Shown: one piece after another, positions 57,501 through 60,812 of the stretch | Position numbering within the stretch: position 1 is the first letter of the stretch | Layout of the letters: each line of letters starts with the position of its first letter | DNA from: Prunella strophiata | Taxonomy: Eukaryota > Chordata > Aves > Passeriformes > Prunellidae | Assembly (NCBI GenBank): GCA_036583965.1 | Contig: JAZBQD010000005.1 | Coordinates: forward strand, 1,573,314 to 1,637,313 | Direction: 5' to 3' | DNA length: 64,000 bases | The notes under the pieces: generated by a model | The model's database searches: none | Seen by the model: only the letters and a program-made list of their open reading frames with translations | Told to the model about the DNA's origin: nothing | Made by a program: the position numbers and the translations under genes

Positions 57501-60267
57501 GGCAGCCTGGGCATTCCCATGGGAGGGCAGAGCTCACAGGGGCACAGGCAGCCCTGGCATTCCCATGGCAGGGCAGAGCTCACAGGGGCACAGGCAGCCC
57601 TGGCATTCCCATGGCAGGGCAGAGCTCACAGGGGCACAGGCAGCCCTGGCATTCCCATGGCAGGGCAGAGCTCACAGGGGCACGGGCAGCCTGGGCATTC
57701 CCATGGCAGGGCAGAGCTCACAGGGGCACGGGCAGCCTGGGCATTCCCATGGGAGGGTACAGCTCACAGGGGCACGGGCAGCCTGGGCATTCCCATGGCA
57801 GGGCAGAGCTCACAGGGGCACGGGCAGCCTGGGCATTCCCATGGGAGGGCACAGCTCACAGGGGCACAGGCAGCCCTGGCATTCCCATGGCAGGGCAGAG
57901 CTCACAGGGGCACGGGCAGCCTGGGCATTCCCATGGCAGGGCAGAGCTCACAGGGGCACGGGCAGCCTGGGCATTCCCATGGGAGGGCACAGCTCACAGG
58001 GGCACAGGCAGCCCGGCATTCCCATGGGAGGGCTCAGCTCACAGGGGCACAGGCAGCCCGGCATTCCCATGGGAGGGCAGAGCTCACAGGGGCACGGGCA
58101 GCCTGGGCATTCCCATGGCAGGGCAGAGCTCACAGGGGCACAGGCAGCCCTGGCATTCCCATGGGAGGGCAGAGCTCACAGGGGCACAGGCAGCCCGGGC
58201 ATTCCCATGGGAGGGCTCAGCTCACAGGGGCACAGGCAGCCCTGGCATTCCCATGGGAGGGCACAGCTCACAGGGGCACAGGCAGCCCGGCATTCCCATG
58301 GGAGGGCACAGCTCACAGGGGCACAGGCAGCCCGGGCATTCCCATGGGAGGGCTCAGCTCACAGGGGCACAGGCAGCCCTGGCATTCCCATGGGAGGGCA
58401 GAGCTCACAGGGGCACAGGCAGCCCGGCATTCCCATGGCAGGGCAGAGCTCACAGGGGCACAGGCAGCCCTGGCATTCCCATGGGAGGGCACAGCTCACA
58501 GGGGCACAGGCAGCCCGGGCATTCCCATGGGAGGGCAGAGCTCACAGGGGCACGGGCAGCCTGGGCATTCCCATGGGAGGGCAGAGCTCACAGGGGCACA
58601 GGCAGCCCTGGCATTCCCATGGCAGGGCAGAGCTCACAGGGGCACAGGCAGCCCTGGCATTCCCATGGGAGGGCACAGCTCACAGGGGCACGGGCAGCCT
58701 GGGCATTCCCATGGGAGGGTACAGCTCACAGGGGCACAGGCAGCCCTGGCATTCCCATGGGAGGGCAGAGCTCACAGGGGCACGGGCAGCCTGGGCATTC
58801 CCATGGCAGGGCAGAGCTCACAGGGGCACAGGCAGCCCTGCATTCCCATGGGAGGGCAGAGCTCACAGGGGCACGGGCAGCCTGGGCATTCCCATGGCAG
58901 GGCAGAGCTCACAGGGGCACGGGCAGCTTGGGCATTCCCATGGGAGGGCACAGCTCACAGGGGCACAGGCAGCCCTGGCATTCTCATGGCAGGGCACAGC
59001 TCACAGGGGCACAGGCAGCCCTGGCATTCTCATGGCAGGGCACAGCTCACAGGGGCACGGGCAGCCCAGGCATTCCCATGGGAGGGCTCAGCTCACAGGG
59101 GCACAGGCAGCCCTGGCATTCCCATGGGAGGGTACAGCTCACAGGGGCACGGGCAGCCTGGGCATTCCCATGGGAATCTCACCAAGGGTTTCACCTGGGC
59201 ACAGCTCACAGGGATATTCCCATGGGATTCCCAGGTGGTTTAACCAGGGGCTGCACCTGGGTTGATCCAGGCTGGGGATGAGCAGAGGGAGGGGGGCAGG
59301 ACAGTGGCACTGGATAGGCTGTGAGGTCCCTTCCAATACAAACCATTCAGGGATTCTTTAGCTTATACAAGATACCTTTGTTTTATGACAATTCCATTTA
59401 TTGCCCGTCCTGTGCTCTGTCCCCAGAGCGCCACGATGCCCTGTACGTTGTGGGAGCCCTGGATGAGACCCTGGAGCTGCGGGGGCTGCGGTACCACCCC
59501 ATCGACATCGAGACCTCGGTGTCCCGGACCCACAGGAGCATTGCTGAATGGTAAAACAGTCCTGAGGAGTGCAGCCAGCCCAGCCCAGCTGAAATGTTGC
59601 AGTTTAGGCAAAGATGCAGGGTTTTATCTGGAAAAAAAAAAAAAAAAAAAGTAGGGAAATTCAGGTTTTTTTGTGCTGCCATCAGGAAGTCATACACCTG
59701 GTTTCCCATCTGCAGATGAGAACAGACTCAGTGTTTTCTGGCAAGCCTTAGTTCAACACAGAAATTATTATTTCCTTCTCTGGGGTGTAAAGAGCCATTT
59801 CTGAGGTGGTGACAGCAGCATTAGGTTCCTGTCTCATACAGGTAGTGCTGAGATAGGTCTGATTTTTGTCACGTCAGGACCAAGTCATGTTGCAGTTAGG
59901 TTGGAAATGTAGCCCAAAGCAGGTGATAATCCATCTGAGGATAAAGAACTGGAAAACTTTGGATCTTTGTGGCAATAACTTGGGGTTTGTGTTGTTTTTC
60001 CTCTGTCATTTCAGTGCTGTGTTCACCTGGACCAACCTGCTGGTGGTGGTGGTGGAGCTGTGTGGCTGTGAGCAGGAGGCTCTGGATTTGGTTCCTCTGG
60101 TTACCAACGTGGTCCTGGAGGAGCATTACTTGATTGTGGGGGTGGTGGTGGTGGTGGATCCTGGAGTCATCCCCATCAATTCCCGAGGCGAGAAACAACG
60201 GATGCACCTCCGGGACAGTTTCCTGGCAGATCAGCTGGACCCCATTTACGTGGCCTACAACATGTGA
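51..60267 (+). CDS. DIP2B: DIP2B, disco-interacting protein 2 homolog B (38 coding exons, whole gene span)
   Basis: The joined exons encode a protein of about 1,571 residues. Order: an N-terminal DMAP1-binding domain (about residues 5-125), a Ser/Thr/Pro-rich linker (about 130-300), and two tandem adenylate-forming domains related to fatty acyl-AMP ligases (about 320-940 and 980-1565). Family knowledge: DIP2 proteins bind DMAP1 and have been linked to diacylglycerol/lipid metabolism and neuronal development; human DIP2B carries the FRA12A CGG repeat in its 5' UTR, which lies outside this window. All introns examined are GT..AG and exon phases chain correctly, except for single extra bases in exons 11, 16 and 34 and a scrambled 3' end of exon 36. 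Assignment to DIP2B over DIP2A rests on the linker (exons 3-6), the PGVPGAPLPG start of exon 18 and QPGVGPASVMVGN at exons 23/24, recalled from the human proteins. DIP2C was not compared in detail. Confidence 0.95.
657..685. repeat. Poly-T / (GTT)n microsatellite
   Basis: An eleven-base T run is followed by six GTT units, in intron 1 just downstream of the CpG-rich block. Confidence 0.9.
13451..13590 (-). mobile_element. CR1 LINE 3'-end fragment
   Basis: The typical reversed CR1 3' terminus is visible: a 'ggaatcatggaatggtttggg' type start, then ttggaagggccc, the 'ccatggacaccttcc' block and 'ttgctccaagtccctgtcc'. The element runs on the minus strand and is truncated at its 5' side. Confidence 0.8.
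13681..13796. repeat. 58-bp tandem duplication
   Basis: Two adjacent copies (13681-13738 and 13739-13796) begin CAGATGGGCAAACCACC and differ at only a few positions. The high identity suggests a recent local duplication. It lies just after a CR1 fragment and has no coding potential. Confidence 0.85.
18716..18945 (-). mobile_element. CR1 LINE 3'-end fragment
   Basis: It begins 'cacagaatcccagaatcacc', then 'ggctggaaaagcccttcaagg', and continues through the CR1 blocks 'ctgggcagcc' and 'gaagaaattcctcctgatg'. Minus-strand orientation. Confidence 0.8.
20436..20655 (-). mobile_element. CR1 LINE 3'-end fragment
   Basis: It contains 'gttggaagggaacttaaagc', the 'ccctgccatggcagggacac' block, 'ggctttggacacttccaggg' and 'ctcacaaggaggaatttctt', all in the order of a reversed CR1 tail. 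Confidence 0.8.
23700..24266 (+). mobile_element. CR1 LINE fragment, about 0.55 kb
   Basis: A plus-strand CR1 3' region: 'ttggagagggtccaaagcag', a 'ctggagaagagactgagggg' block, 'ggacaggacacgagggaacc', 'agactggatgatccctgtgg' and the terminal 'ttccatgattctgtga'. The 5' border is uncertain by about 50 bp. Frames within it are broken. Confidence 0.8.
24603..24860 (-). mobile_element. CR1 LINE 3'-end fragment
   Basis: It starts 'tggaatcatggaatggtttg' and continues 'ggttggaagagaccttaaag', 'ccctgccatggacac', 'ccttggacacttccagaaac' and 'cacagggaggaatttctccc'. Reversed CR1 tail, closely similar to the copy near 13.5 kb. Confidence 0.82.
25527..25925 (+). mobile_element. CR1 LINE fragment
   Basis: A plus-strand piece with 'gtccagttctgggccccc', 'agaaggatgtggagctgttg', 'ggagcaagtccagaggagg', 'atggagaggagaaggtggtg' and 'aagaaattcctccctgtgag'. 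It lacks the terminal octamer repeats, so the 3' end is truncated. Confidence 0.8.
26388..26459 (+). CDS. DIP2B: DIP2B coding exon 2
   Basis: Residues 28-52, reading GDITQKGYEKKRAKLLAPYV, within the DMAP1-binding domain. The acceptor is tttttag and the donor gtaggt; both ends are phase 1. This motif is nearly invariant across the DIP2 family. Confidence 0.95.
26460..30901 (+). other. DIP2B: Intron 2 (4.4 kb)
   Basis: It contains one CR1 fragment near 30 kb and a unique AT-rich stretch around 28.7-29.25 kb that resembles a conserved non-coding element. No exon or RNA gene was recognised. Confidence 0.7.
29846..30225 (+). mobile_element. CR1 LINE fragment
   Basis: A plus-strand CR1 3' region: 'ggggctggagaactcctgaa', 'ggctcagcctggagaaaagg', 'ttggacatcaggaggaattt', 'ggagctgcccagggagg', 'ggaggtggcactcagtgc' and the terminal 'aagaattctgtgatcctgtg'. 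The same subfamily recurs at the window's right end. Confidence 0.85.
30902..31045 (+). CDS. DIP2B: DIP2B coding exon 3
   Basis: Residues 52-100, with GVDPALQKES, a Ser run in PASASSSSSSS, then KFHRARSGGARDERYRS. The RSGGARDERYRS end is a DIP2B signature as I recall it. Acceptor ttttccag, donor gtaagg, phase 1 at both ends. Confidence 0.95.
31311..31436 (+). CDS. DIP2B: DIP2B coding exon 4
   Basis: Residues 100-142, reading DIHTEAVQAALAKHKEQKMA, then PMPTKRRSTFVQSPADACTP. This is the end of the DMAP1-binding domain. The sequence appears identical to the human protein as I recall it. Acceptor tctcgcag, donor gtgagg. Confidence 0.96.
31441..31990. repeat. AT-rich, low-complexity segment
   Basis: About 550 bp of strongly AT-rich DNA begins within 5 bp of the exon 4 donor. 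Its first 200 bp are runs of TTTAAATAT, TTATTATTTT and ATATATAAATAATATATA. The later part is poor in G on the + strand. It could be a decayed LTR or satellite piece, but I recognise no family. Confidence 0.7.
32165..32232 (+). mobile_element. Short CR1 3'-tail remnant
   Basis: 'cttggatggtccttgtgggt', then 'ccagctcgaggtgttccatgg' and 'ttctgtgg' match the last about 60 bp of plus-strand CR1 copies in this window. Only the tail survives. Confidence 0.6.
32704..32722. repeat. (TCC)n microsatellite
   Basis: About six CTC/TCC units in intron 4. Confidence 0.85.
33664..33876 (+). CDS. DIP2B: DIP2B coding exon 5
   Basis: Residues 142-213: DTSSASEDEGSLRRQAALSA, LHQSLQNAESWINRSVQGSS, a Ser-rich run, HGEGKGTSGSLADVFANTRI. 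This is the Ser-rich linker between the DMAP1-binding domain and the first FAAL-like domain. Acceptor cacacag, donor gtagga. Confidence 0.95.
33877..36129 (+). other. DIP2B: Intron 5 (2.25 kb)
   Basis: No repeat family or gene recognised. The stretch 34640-35060 is AT-rich and unique, with homeobox-type TAATTA/ATTAAT words, and might be a conserved non-coding element. Confidence 0.6.
36130..36273 (+). CDS. DIP2B: DIP2B coding exon 6
   Basis: Residues 213-261: ESFSVPPDVTATTSTPSARP, AAIDLPPSGIVKGMHKGSNR, SSLMDTAD. Compared with human, the Thr/Ser stretch is shorter. Acceptor ttttttag, donor gtacgg, phase 1 at both ends. Confidence 0.94.
36363..36735 (-). mobile_element. CR1 LINE fragment, 0.37 kb
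   Basis: A reversed CR1 tail, well preserved: 'cacagaattcctgggttgga', 'agagaccttcaagatcatcg', 'cagtgccacatccaggc', 'caccacctccccaggcagcc' and 'gatatccaacctatatttcc'. It sits in intron 6. Confidence 0.88.
36818..36937 (+). mobile_element. CR1 LINE fragment touching the exon 7 acceptor region
   Basis: A plus-strand CR1 piece: 'cattcaggaggagtttcttc', 'ggaactgcccagggaggtgg', 'tggagccccagatccctgg' and 'gtggcactcagcactctgg'. It ends about 12 bp before exon 7, so the probable branch-point region is CR1-derived. Confidence 0.8.
36950..37069 (+). CDS. DIP2B: DIP2B coding exon 7
   Basis: Residues 261-301: GVPVSSRVSTKIQQLLNTLK, RPKRPPLKEFFVDDFEEIVE. The basic RPKRPP motif is conserved throughout the family. 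Acceptor tccctccag, donor gtaata. Confidence 0.96.
37673..37870 (+). CDS. DIP2B: DIP2B coding exon 8
   Basis: Residues 301-367: VPQPDPNQPKPEGRQMTPVK, GEPLGVVCNWPPALEAALQR, WGTTQAKCPCLTALDVTGKP, VYTLTY. This opens the first adenylate-forming domain. Acceptor tccttag, donor gtgagt. Confidence 0.96.
38090..38181 (+). CDS. DIP2B: DIP2B coding exon 9
   Basis: Residues 367-397: GKLWSRSLKLAYTLLNKLGT, KNEPVLKPGDR. First FAAL-like domain. Starts in phase 1 and ends in phase 0. Acceptor gtcttccag, donor gtaagg. Confidence 0.96.
38573..38683 (+). CDS. DIP2B: DIP2B coding exon 10
   Basis: Residues 398-434: VALVYPNNDPVMFMVAFYGC, LLAEVIPVPIEVPLTRK. Matches the 'G-x-x-PVP' core shared by FAAL-like enzymes. 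Acceptor gttgcag, donor gtaacg, phase 0 at both ends. Confidence 0.96.
39611..39735 (-). mobile_element. CR1 LINE 3'-end remnant
   Basis: 'gtcacagcatggtttgagtt', 'ggaaggacctttgagaccat' and 'cttccactagcccaagttgc' match a reversed CR1 tail. It lies in intron 10, about 140 bp before exon 11. Confidence 0.72.
39871..39995 (+). CDS. DIP2B: DIP2B coding exon 11, one extra base
   Basis: Expected reading is DAGGQQIGFLLGSCGIALAL, then TTEVCLKGLPKTQNGEIVQF, K. The exon must start in phase 0 after exon 10 (donor AAG, gtaacg), but the G run at 39880-39882 has three G where GGA CAG CAG needs two. The exon is therefore 125 nt instead of 124. Left as it is, the frame reaches a TGA within the exon. Acceptor ccctcag, donor gtgagt. 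Most likely a homopolymer error in the assembly. Confidence 0.92.
40481..40590 (+). CDS. DIP2B: DIP2B coding exon 12
   Basis: Residues 476-512: GWPRLKWVVTDSKYLSKSPK, DWQPNISAAGTEPAYIE. First FAAL-like domain. Phase 1 in, phase 0 out. Acceptor ggctccag, donor gtaagt. Confidence 0.96.
41090..41290. repeat. AT-rich, G-poor stretch in intron 12
   Basis: About 200 bp rich in T, A and C with very few G on the + strand, with words such as CTTATTAGC and ATTACTTC. Composition resembles the second half of the AT-rich segment in intron 4, but I could not align the two convincingly. Confidence 0.4.
41599..41701 (+). CDS. DIP2B: DIP2B coding exon 13 (nucleotide-binding loop of domain 1)
   Basis: Residues 513-547: YKTSKEGSVMGVTVSRVAML, AHCQALSQACNYSE. 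TSKEGSVMGVTVS sits where AMP-forming enzymes carry the Ser/Thr/Gly-rich TSGSTGxPKG loop. The loop is altered, as is usual in DIP2. Acceptor ccttgcag, donor gtgggt. Confidence 0.95.
42714..42778 (+). CDS. DIP2B: DIP2B coding exon 14
   Basis: Residues 547-568: GETIVNVLDFKKDAGLWHGI, LT. A short 65-nt exon, phase 1 in and phase 0 out. Human has MFA at the end where this bird has ILT. Acceptor tttccccag, donor gtgagt. Confidence 0.95.
42810..43041 (+). mobile_element. CR1 LINE 3' fragment
   Basis: Plus-strand tail: 'catttcttccctgtgagggt', 'gaggaggccctggcacagga', 'ccctggaagtgtccaaggcc', 'ttaaggtccctcccaaccc' and the terminal 'aattctgtgattctgtgat'. It begins about 30 bp after the exon 14 donor. Confidence 0.85.
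43265..43358 (+). CDS. DIP2B: DIP2B coding exon 15
   Basis: Residues 569-600: NVMNKLHTISVPYSVMKTCP, LSWVQRVHAHK. First FAAL-like domain. Acceptor tttttcag, donor gtaact, ends in phase 1. Confidence 0.96.
43470..43684. repeat. Unclassified dispersed repeat, copy 1
   Basis: About 215 bp, from TTTCACTAATGTCCAAAGG to GGGGACTTGGCCAT, that recurs in the same orientation in intron 21. Both ends of similarity are fairly sharp. It is not CR1-like; I do not recognise the family. Confidence 0.75.
44088..44208 (+). CDS. DIP2B: DIP2B coding exon 16, one extra base making a stop
   Basis: Residues 600-640: AKVALVKCRDLHWAMMAHRD, QRDVSLSSLRMLIVT, then expected DGANP. The sequence reads GTC ACC TGA CGG; the T at 44192 is extra relative to ACC GAC GGC GCC AAC CCC T, then donor gtgagt. 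The exon is 121 nt instead of 120. Without the extra T the phase joins exon 17 (GG TCT) to give Trp-Ser as expected. Probable assembly error; see findings for the alternative. Confidence 0.92.
44418..44760 (-). mobile_element. CR1 LINE fragment, 0.34 kb
   Basis: A reversed CR1 tail: 'gaggctggaaagacctttaa', 'gatcaccaaatccagccctt', 'ccaagtgccacatccacatg' and 'cttaatgtccaacctaaacc'. It ends about 35 bp before exon 17. Confidence 0.87.
44796..44910 (+). CDS. DIP2B: DIP2B coding exon 17
   Basis: Residues 640-678: W (split) SVSSCDAFLSLFQSHGLKPE, AICPCATSPEAMTVAIR. Acceptor ttcctag, donor gtaaca, ends in phase 2. Confidence 0.95.
45464..45603 (+). CDS. DIP2B: DIP2B coding exon 18
   Basis: Residues 678-725: PGVPGAPLPGRAILSMNGLS, FGVIRVNTEDKNSALTVQDV, GHVMPG. 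The PGVPGAPLPGRA start separates DIP2B from DIP2A as I recall them. Acceptor cttcccag, donor gtaaaa. Confidence 0.96.
45810..45946 (+). CDS. DIP2B: DIP2B coding exon 19
   Basis: Residues 725-770: GMMCIVKPDGPPQLCKTDEI, GEICVSSRAGGMMYYGLAGV, TKNTFE. GEICV matches the GE(I/L) motif of adenylate-forming enzymes. Acceptor gtcctag, donor gtatgt. Confidence 0.96.
46258..46338 (+). CDS. DIP2B: DIP2B coding exon 20
   Basis: Residues 771-797: VIPVNSSGSPVGEVPFVRSG, LLGFVGP. RSGLLGFVG corresponds to the (R/K)TGDLGF motif before the hinge of AMP-forming enzymes. Acceptor gttgcag, donor gtacgt. Confidence 0.96.
46445..46572 (+). CDS. DIP2B: DIP2B coding exon 21
   Basis: Residues 798-840: GSLVFVVGKMDGLLTVSGRR, HNADDIVATGLAVESIKTVY, RG. 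VGKMDGLLTVSGRRHNADDI is the hinge-like 'GR-x-x-(D/N)' motif of domain 1. Acceptor cttgcag, donor gtcagc, ends in phase 2. Confidence 0.96.
46871..47084. repeat. Unclassified dispersed repeat, copy 2
   Basis: Same orientation as the copy in intron 15, and similar along about 215 bp by eye (shared GGCAGGGCTGGAGCTCAT and TTGGAACAAGAATGTGACAG or close forms). Lies in intron 21, 3.4 kb from copy 1. Confidence 0.75.
47280..47394 (+). CDS. DIP2B: DIP2B coding exon 22
   Basis: Residues 840-878: RIAVFSVSVFYDERIVVVAE, QRPDASEEDSFQWMSRVLQ. C-terminal lobe of domain 1. Acceptor ttccgtag, donor gtacag, phase 2 in and phase 0 out. Confidence 0.96.
47585..47680 (+). mobile_element. CR1 LINE remnant
   Basis: 'gagtgacaggacgaggggaa', 'tggcttcaagctgaaagagg' and 'gggaagaaattcc' match an internal part of the CR1 3' region. 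The 3' tail is missing. Confidence 0.65.
48380..48581 (+). CDS. DIP2B: DIP2B coding exon 23
   Basis: Residues 879-946: AIDSIHQVGVYCLALVPANT, LPKTPLGGIHISQTKQHFLE, GSLHPCNILMCPHTCVTNLP, KPRQKQP. It closes domain 1 with the Lys-containing LPKTPLGGIH motif. Acceptor ttctctag, donor gtaacc. Confidence 0.96.
48903..49012 (+). CDS. DIP2B: DIP2B coding exon 24
   Basis: Residues 946-982: GVGPASVMVGNLVAGKRIAQ, ASGRDLGQIEDNDLVKK. Connector between the two FAAL-like domains. Acceptor ctccacag, donor gtaaat. Confidence 0.96.
49128..49208 (+). CDS. DIP2B: DIP2B coding exon 25
   Basis: Residues 983-1009: HQFLTEVLQWRAQATPDHPL, FLLLNAK. Start of the second FAAL-like domain. Acceptor cttccag, donor gtacag, phase 0 at both ends. 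Confidence 0.95.
49758..49881 (+). CDS. DIP2B: DIP2B coding exon 26
   Basis: Residues 1010-1051: GTTVCTATCLQLHKKAERIA, SVLCDKGHLNAGDNVVLLYP, P. The acceptor is tttcaag, with an unusual A before AG. Donor gtgagt. Confidence 0.95.
50237..50358 (+). CDS. DIP2B: DIP2B coding exon 27
   Basis: Residues 1051-1091: GIELITAFYGCLYSGCVPVT, VRPPHAQSLVATLPTVRMIV, E. It parallels exon 10 of domain 1 (FYGCLLAEVIPVPI), as expected for duplicated domains. Acceptor cttgcag, donor gtgagt. Confidence 0.96.
50991..51102 (+). CDS. DIP2B: DIP2B coding exon 28
   Basis: Residues 1092-1129: VSKAACILTTQTLMRLLKSR, EAAGAVDVKTWPTIIDT. Acceptor tttgcag, donor gtgagc, ends in phase 1. Confidence 0.96.
51547..51656 (+). 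CDS. DIP2B: DIP2B coding exon 29 (nucleotide-binding loop of domain 2)
   Basis: Residues 1129-1165: DDLPRKRLAQIYKPPTPEML, AYLDFSVSTTGMLTGVK. STTGMLTGVK, continued by MSH in exon 30, is the domain 2 counterpart of the TSGSTGxPKG loop and keeps the Thr-Gly pair and Lys. Acceptor gcacag, donor gtatag. Confidence 0.96.
52003..52205 (-). mobile_element. CR1 LINE 3' fragment
   Basis: 'ggaatcacaggatagtcagg', 'gttggaagggacctctgaaa', 'agactccatgaccacccagg' and 'gcagctgttccagtgctctg' follow the order of a reversed CR1 tail, of a different subfamily from the others. Intron 29. Confidence 0.8.
52319..52387. repeat. Three copies of a 23-bp tandem repeat
   Basis: The unit is close to GAGGCCTGGCTGGTGTCCTGG plus GG and is repeated about three times with small changes. 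It lies 25-95 bp upstream of exon 30, next to its acceptor. Confidence 0.8.
52413..52543 (+). CDS. DIP2B: DIP2B coding exon 30
   Basis: Residues 1166-1209: MSHAAVSGLCRAIKLQCELY, SSRQIAICLDPYCGLGFVLW, CLC. The CLDPYCGLGF motif is near-invariant in the family. Acceptor gttgcag, donor gtagga, ends in phase 2. Confidence 0.96.
53064..53232 (+). CDS. DIP2B: DIP2B coding exon 31
   Basis: Residues 1209-1265: SVYSGHQSILIPPMELESNL, FLWLSTVSQYKIRDTFCSYS, VMELCTKGLGNQVEMLK. Acceptor cttcacag, donor gtaaga. Confidence 0.96.
54164..54334 (+). CDS. DIP2B: DIP2B coding exon 32
   Basis: Residues 1266-1322: ARGINLSCVRTCVVVAEERP, RVSLTHSFSKLFKDIGLSSR, AVSTTFGSRVNVAICLQ. STTFGSRVN lies where AMP-forming enzymes have the Y/FGxTE motif. 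Acceptor gtgcag, donor gtgagg, phase 0 at both ends. Confidence 0.96.
54800..54861 (+). CDS. DIP2B: DIP2B coding exon 33
   Basis: Residues 1323-1343: GTSGPDPTTVYVDLKSLRHD, R (split). A short 62-nt exon ending in phase 2. Acceptor cctcag, donor gtactg. Confidence 0.95.
54993..55051 (+). CDS. DIP2B: DIP2B coding exon 34, one extra base making a stop
   Basis: Expected residues 1343-1362: RVRLVERGAPQSLLLSESGK. The sequence reads CTG CTC TCC TGA GTC; the T at 55039 is extra relative to TCC GAG TCT GGG AAG, then donor gtaatt. The exon is 59 nt instead of 58, and removing the T restores phase 0 into exon 35. The TCC TGA hexamer equals the antizyme +1 frameshift site, but an assembly error is more likely. 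Confidence 0.92.
55571..55645 (+). CDS. DIP2B: DIP2B coding exon 35
   Basis: Residues 1363-1387: ILPGVKVVIVNPETKGPLGD, SHLGE. Phase 0 at both ends. Acceptor ctctttag, donor gtaagt. Confidence 0.96.
56195..56388 (+). CDS. DIP2B: DIP2B coding exon 36, with scrambled 3' end and no clear donor
   Basis: Residues 1388-1428 are clean: IWVNSPHTASGYYTIYDNET, LQADHFNTRLSFGDAAQTLW, A. The expected remainder, ARTGYLGFVRR then TELTAATG, is not readable in one frame. A G is missing after GCCC, about four bases are missing after TACCT, and TTCGTGGG-GGCAC appears twice (near 56329 and 56355) before CGGCGGCGG meets the minisatellite. The exon should be 178 nt ending near 56372; the exon-like stretch is about 16 nt longer and shows no donor with correct phase. 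Acceptor tgcacag is normal. The lost part includes the TGYLGF motif of domain 2. Confidence 0.85.
56389..59174. repeat. 46-bp minisatellite, about 60 tandem copies, intron 36
   Basis: The unit of 46 bp contains CATTCCCATGGGAGGG, then CACAGCTCACAGGGGCAC and AGGCAGCCCTGG. Variant units change GGGAGGG to GGCAGGG, CACAGCTC to CAGAGCTC, CTCAGCTC or TACAGCTC, and CACAGGCAGCCCTGGC to CACGGGCAGCCTGGGC. A few units are 45 bp. The array starts exactly where exon 36 loses its identity and fades into degenerate pieces up to about 59245. No + frame has a stop in the unit, so three artificial frames of more than 900 codons span it. On the minus strand the word TGTGAGC gives a stop about every 138 bp in each frame. 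Confidence 0.97.
59310..59358 (+). mobile_element. CR1 LINE terminal tail remnant
   Basis: 'actggataggctgtgaggtc', 'ccttccaatacaaaccattc' and 'agggattct' match the last 50 bp of CR1. It is placed just after the minisatellite, so the array may have grown next to or inside an old CR1 insertion. Confidence 0.65.
59427..59550 (+). CDS. DIP2B: DIP2B coding exon 37
   Basis: Residues 1447-1488: E (split) RHDALYVVGALDETLELRGL, RYHPIDIETSVSRTHRSIAE. VGALDETLELRGLRYHPIDI is the domain 2 hinge-like motif. Acceptor ccccag, donor gtaaaa. It needs a phase 1 end from exon 36. Confidence 0.96.
59632..59650 (+). repeat. Poly-A run of 19
   Basis: Nineteen consecutive A in intron 37. No retrotransposon body is recognisable upstream. 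Confidence 0.9.
60015..60267 (+). CDS. DIP2B: DIP2B coding exon 38 and stop codon
   Basis: Residues 1488-1571: CAVFTWTNLLVVVVELCGCE, QEALDLVPLVTNVVLEEHYL, IVGVVVVVDPGVIPINSRGE, KQRMHLRDSFLADQLDPIYV, AYNM, then TGA. The LDPIYVAYNM end is invariant in DIP2 proteins. Acceptor tttcag. Confidence 0.97.
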
Positions 60268-60530
60268 TGGGAGCACTGAGTAATCAGGGTGGTTATGGAA
60301 TTGAAGCTGGTGAAAATTACTAATACTTGATCTAAAGTTTGAGGTTGCTGCCACATTCCCTCCCTCCTGTCCTGAGGGTTTCAGTCCTGGTGGGGTGAAG
60401 GAAATGGGGGAAGCAACAGCAAACGTTTGTAACAGTTTACTGAACCATGAGCTTTAGAGAACTGCAAAGGGGGAAAGTGTGAGCTACGAAATCCCCAAGG
60501 CCTTTACAGTAGTGTTACTTTTTCACCCGT

Positions 60531-60538
60531 TGTACATA
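60531..60538 (+). promoter_or_regulatory. Pumilio response element TGTACATA
   Basis: A perfect match to the Pumilio consensus UGUANAUA, 264 nt after the stop codon and 63 nt before the first poly(A) signal. Confidence 0.6.
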
Positions 60539-60600
60539 TTTGTATTTTTATCTAATCCCGGGTTAGGATTCTATAAGGGGTGGGTTTATTTAGTTAAGAT

Positions 60601-60606
60601 AATAAA
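60601..60606 (+). other. Poly(A) signal AATAAA (proximal)
   Basis: The first canonical signal, about 335 nt after the stop. It would give a short 3' UTR isoform. Confidence 0.6.
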
Positions 60607-60804
60607 CTATTAAGAAAAGGGTCATCAGAGTTCTGCAGTTCCCTACTCCATGATCTCCTTTGCATCTGGAGCTGTTCATCCCACGGGATCACACAACTTA
60701 TTGACAATTGTGCCATGACCAAATCAATAACTCACAGAATCAGAGCTACTTATTCATATAGAGATTTCTGGAATTTAAAAAGAATTTTGCCTATATTTTA
60801 AATA

Positions 60805-60812
60805 TGTAAATA
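60805..60812 (+). promoter_or_regulatory. Pumilio response element TGTAAATA
   Basis: Second match to UGUANAUA, in a very AT-rich stretch beyond the proximal poly(A) signal. Confidence 0.45.

Noticed and set aside
56389..59174. CRISPR-like array
   Set aside because: Units are contiguous with no unique spacers, and the context is a vertebrate intron.
56108..59281. Three overlapping + frames of 1057, 969 and 934 codons as repeat-protein genes
   Set aside because: They are the same 46-bp minisatellite read in three frames. They exist because the unit lacks stops and is not a multiple of 3. The only real coding part is exon 36 at the 5' end.
51..60267. DIP2B as a pseudogene because of three frameshifts and a damaged exon
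   Set aside because: All other exons, every splice site and the stop codon are intact, introns are present, and protein identity to human is very high. Isolated single-base insertions fit assembly errors better.
51..60267. Assignment to DIP2A
   Set aside because: The linker in exons 3-6, PGVPGAPLPG in exon 18, HTISVPYSVMKTCP in exon 15 and QPGVGPASVM around exon 24 fit DIP2B, not DIP2A, as far as I recall those proteins.
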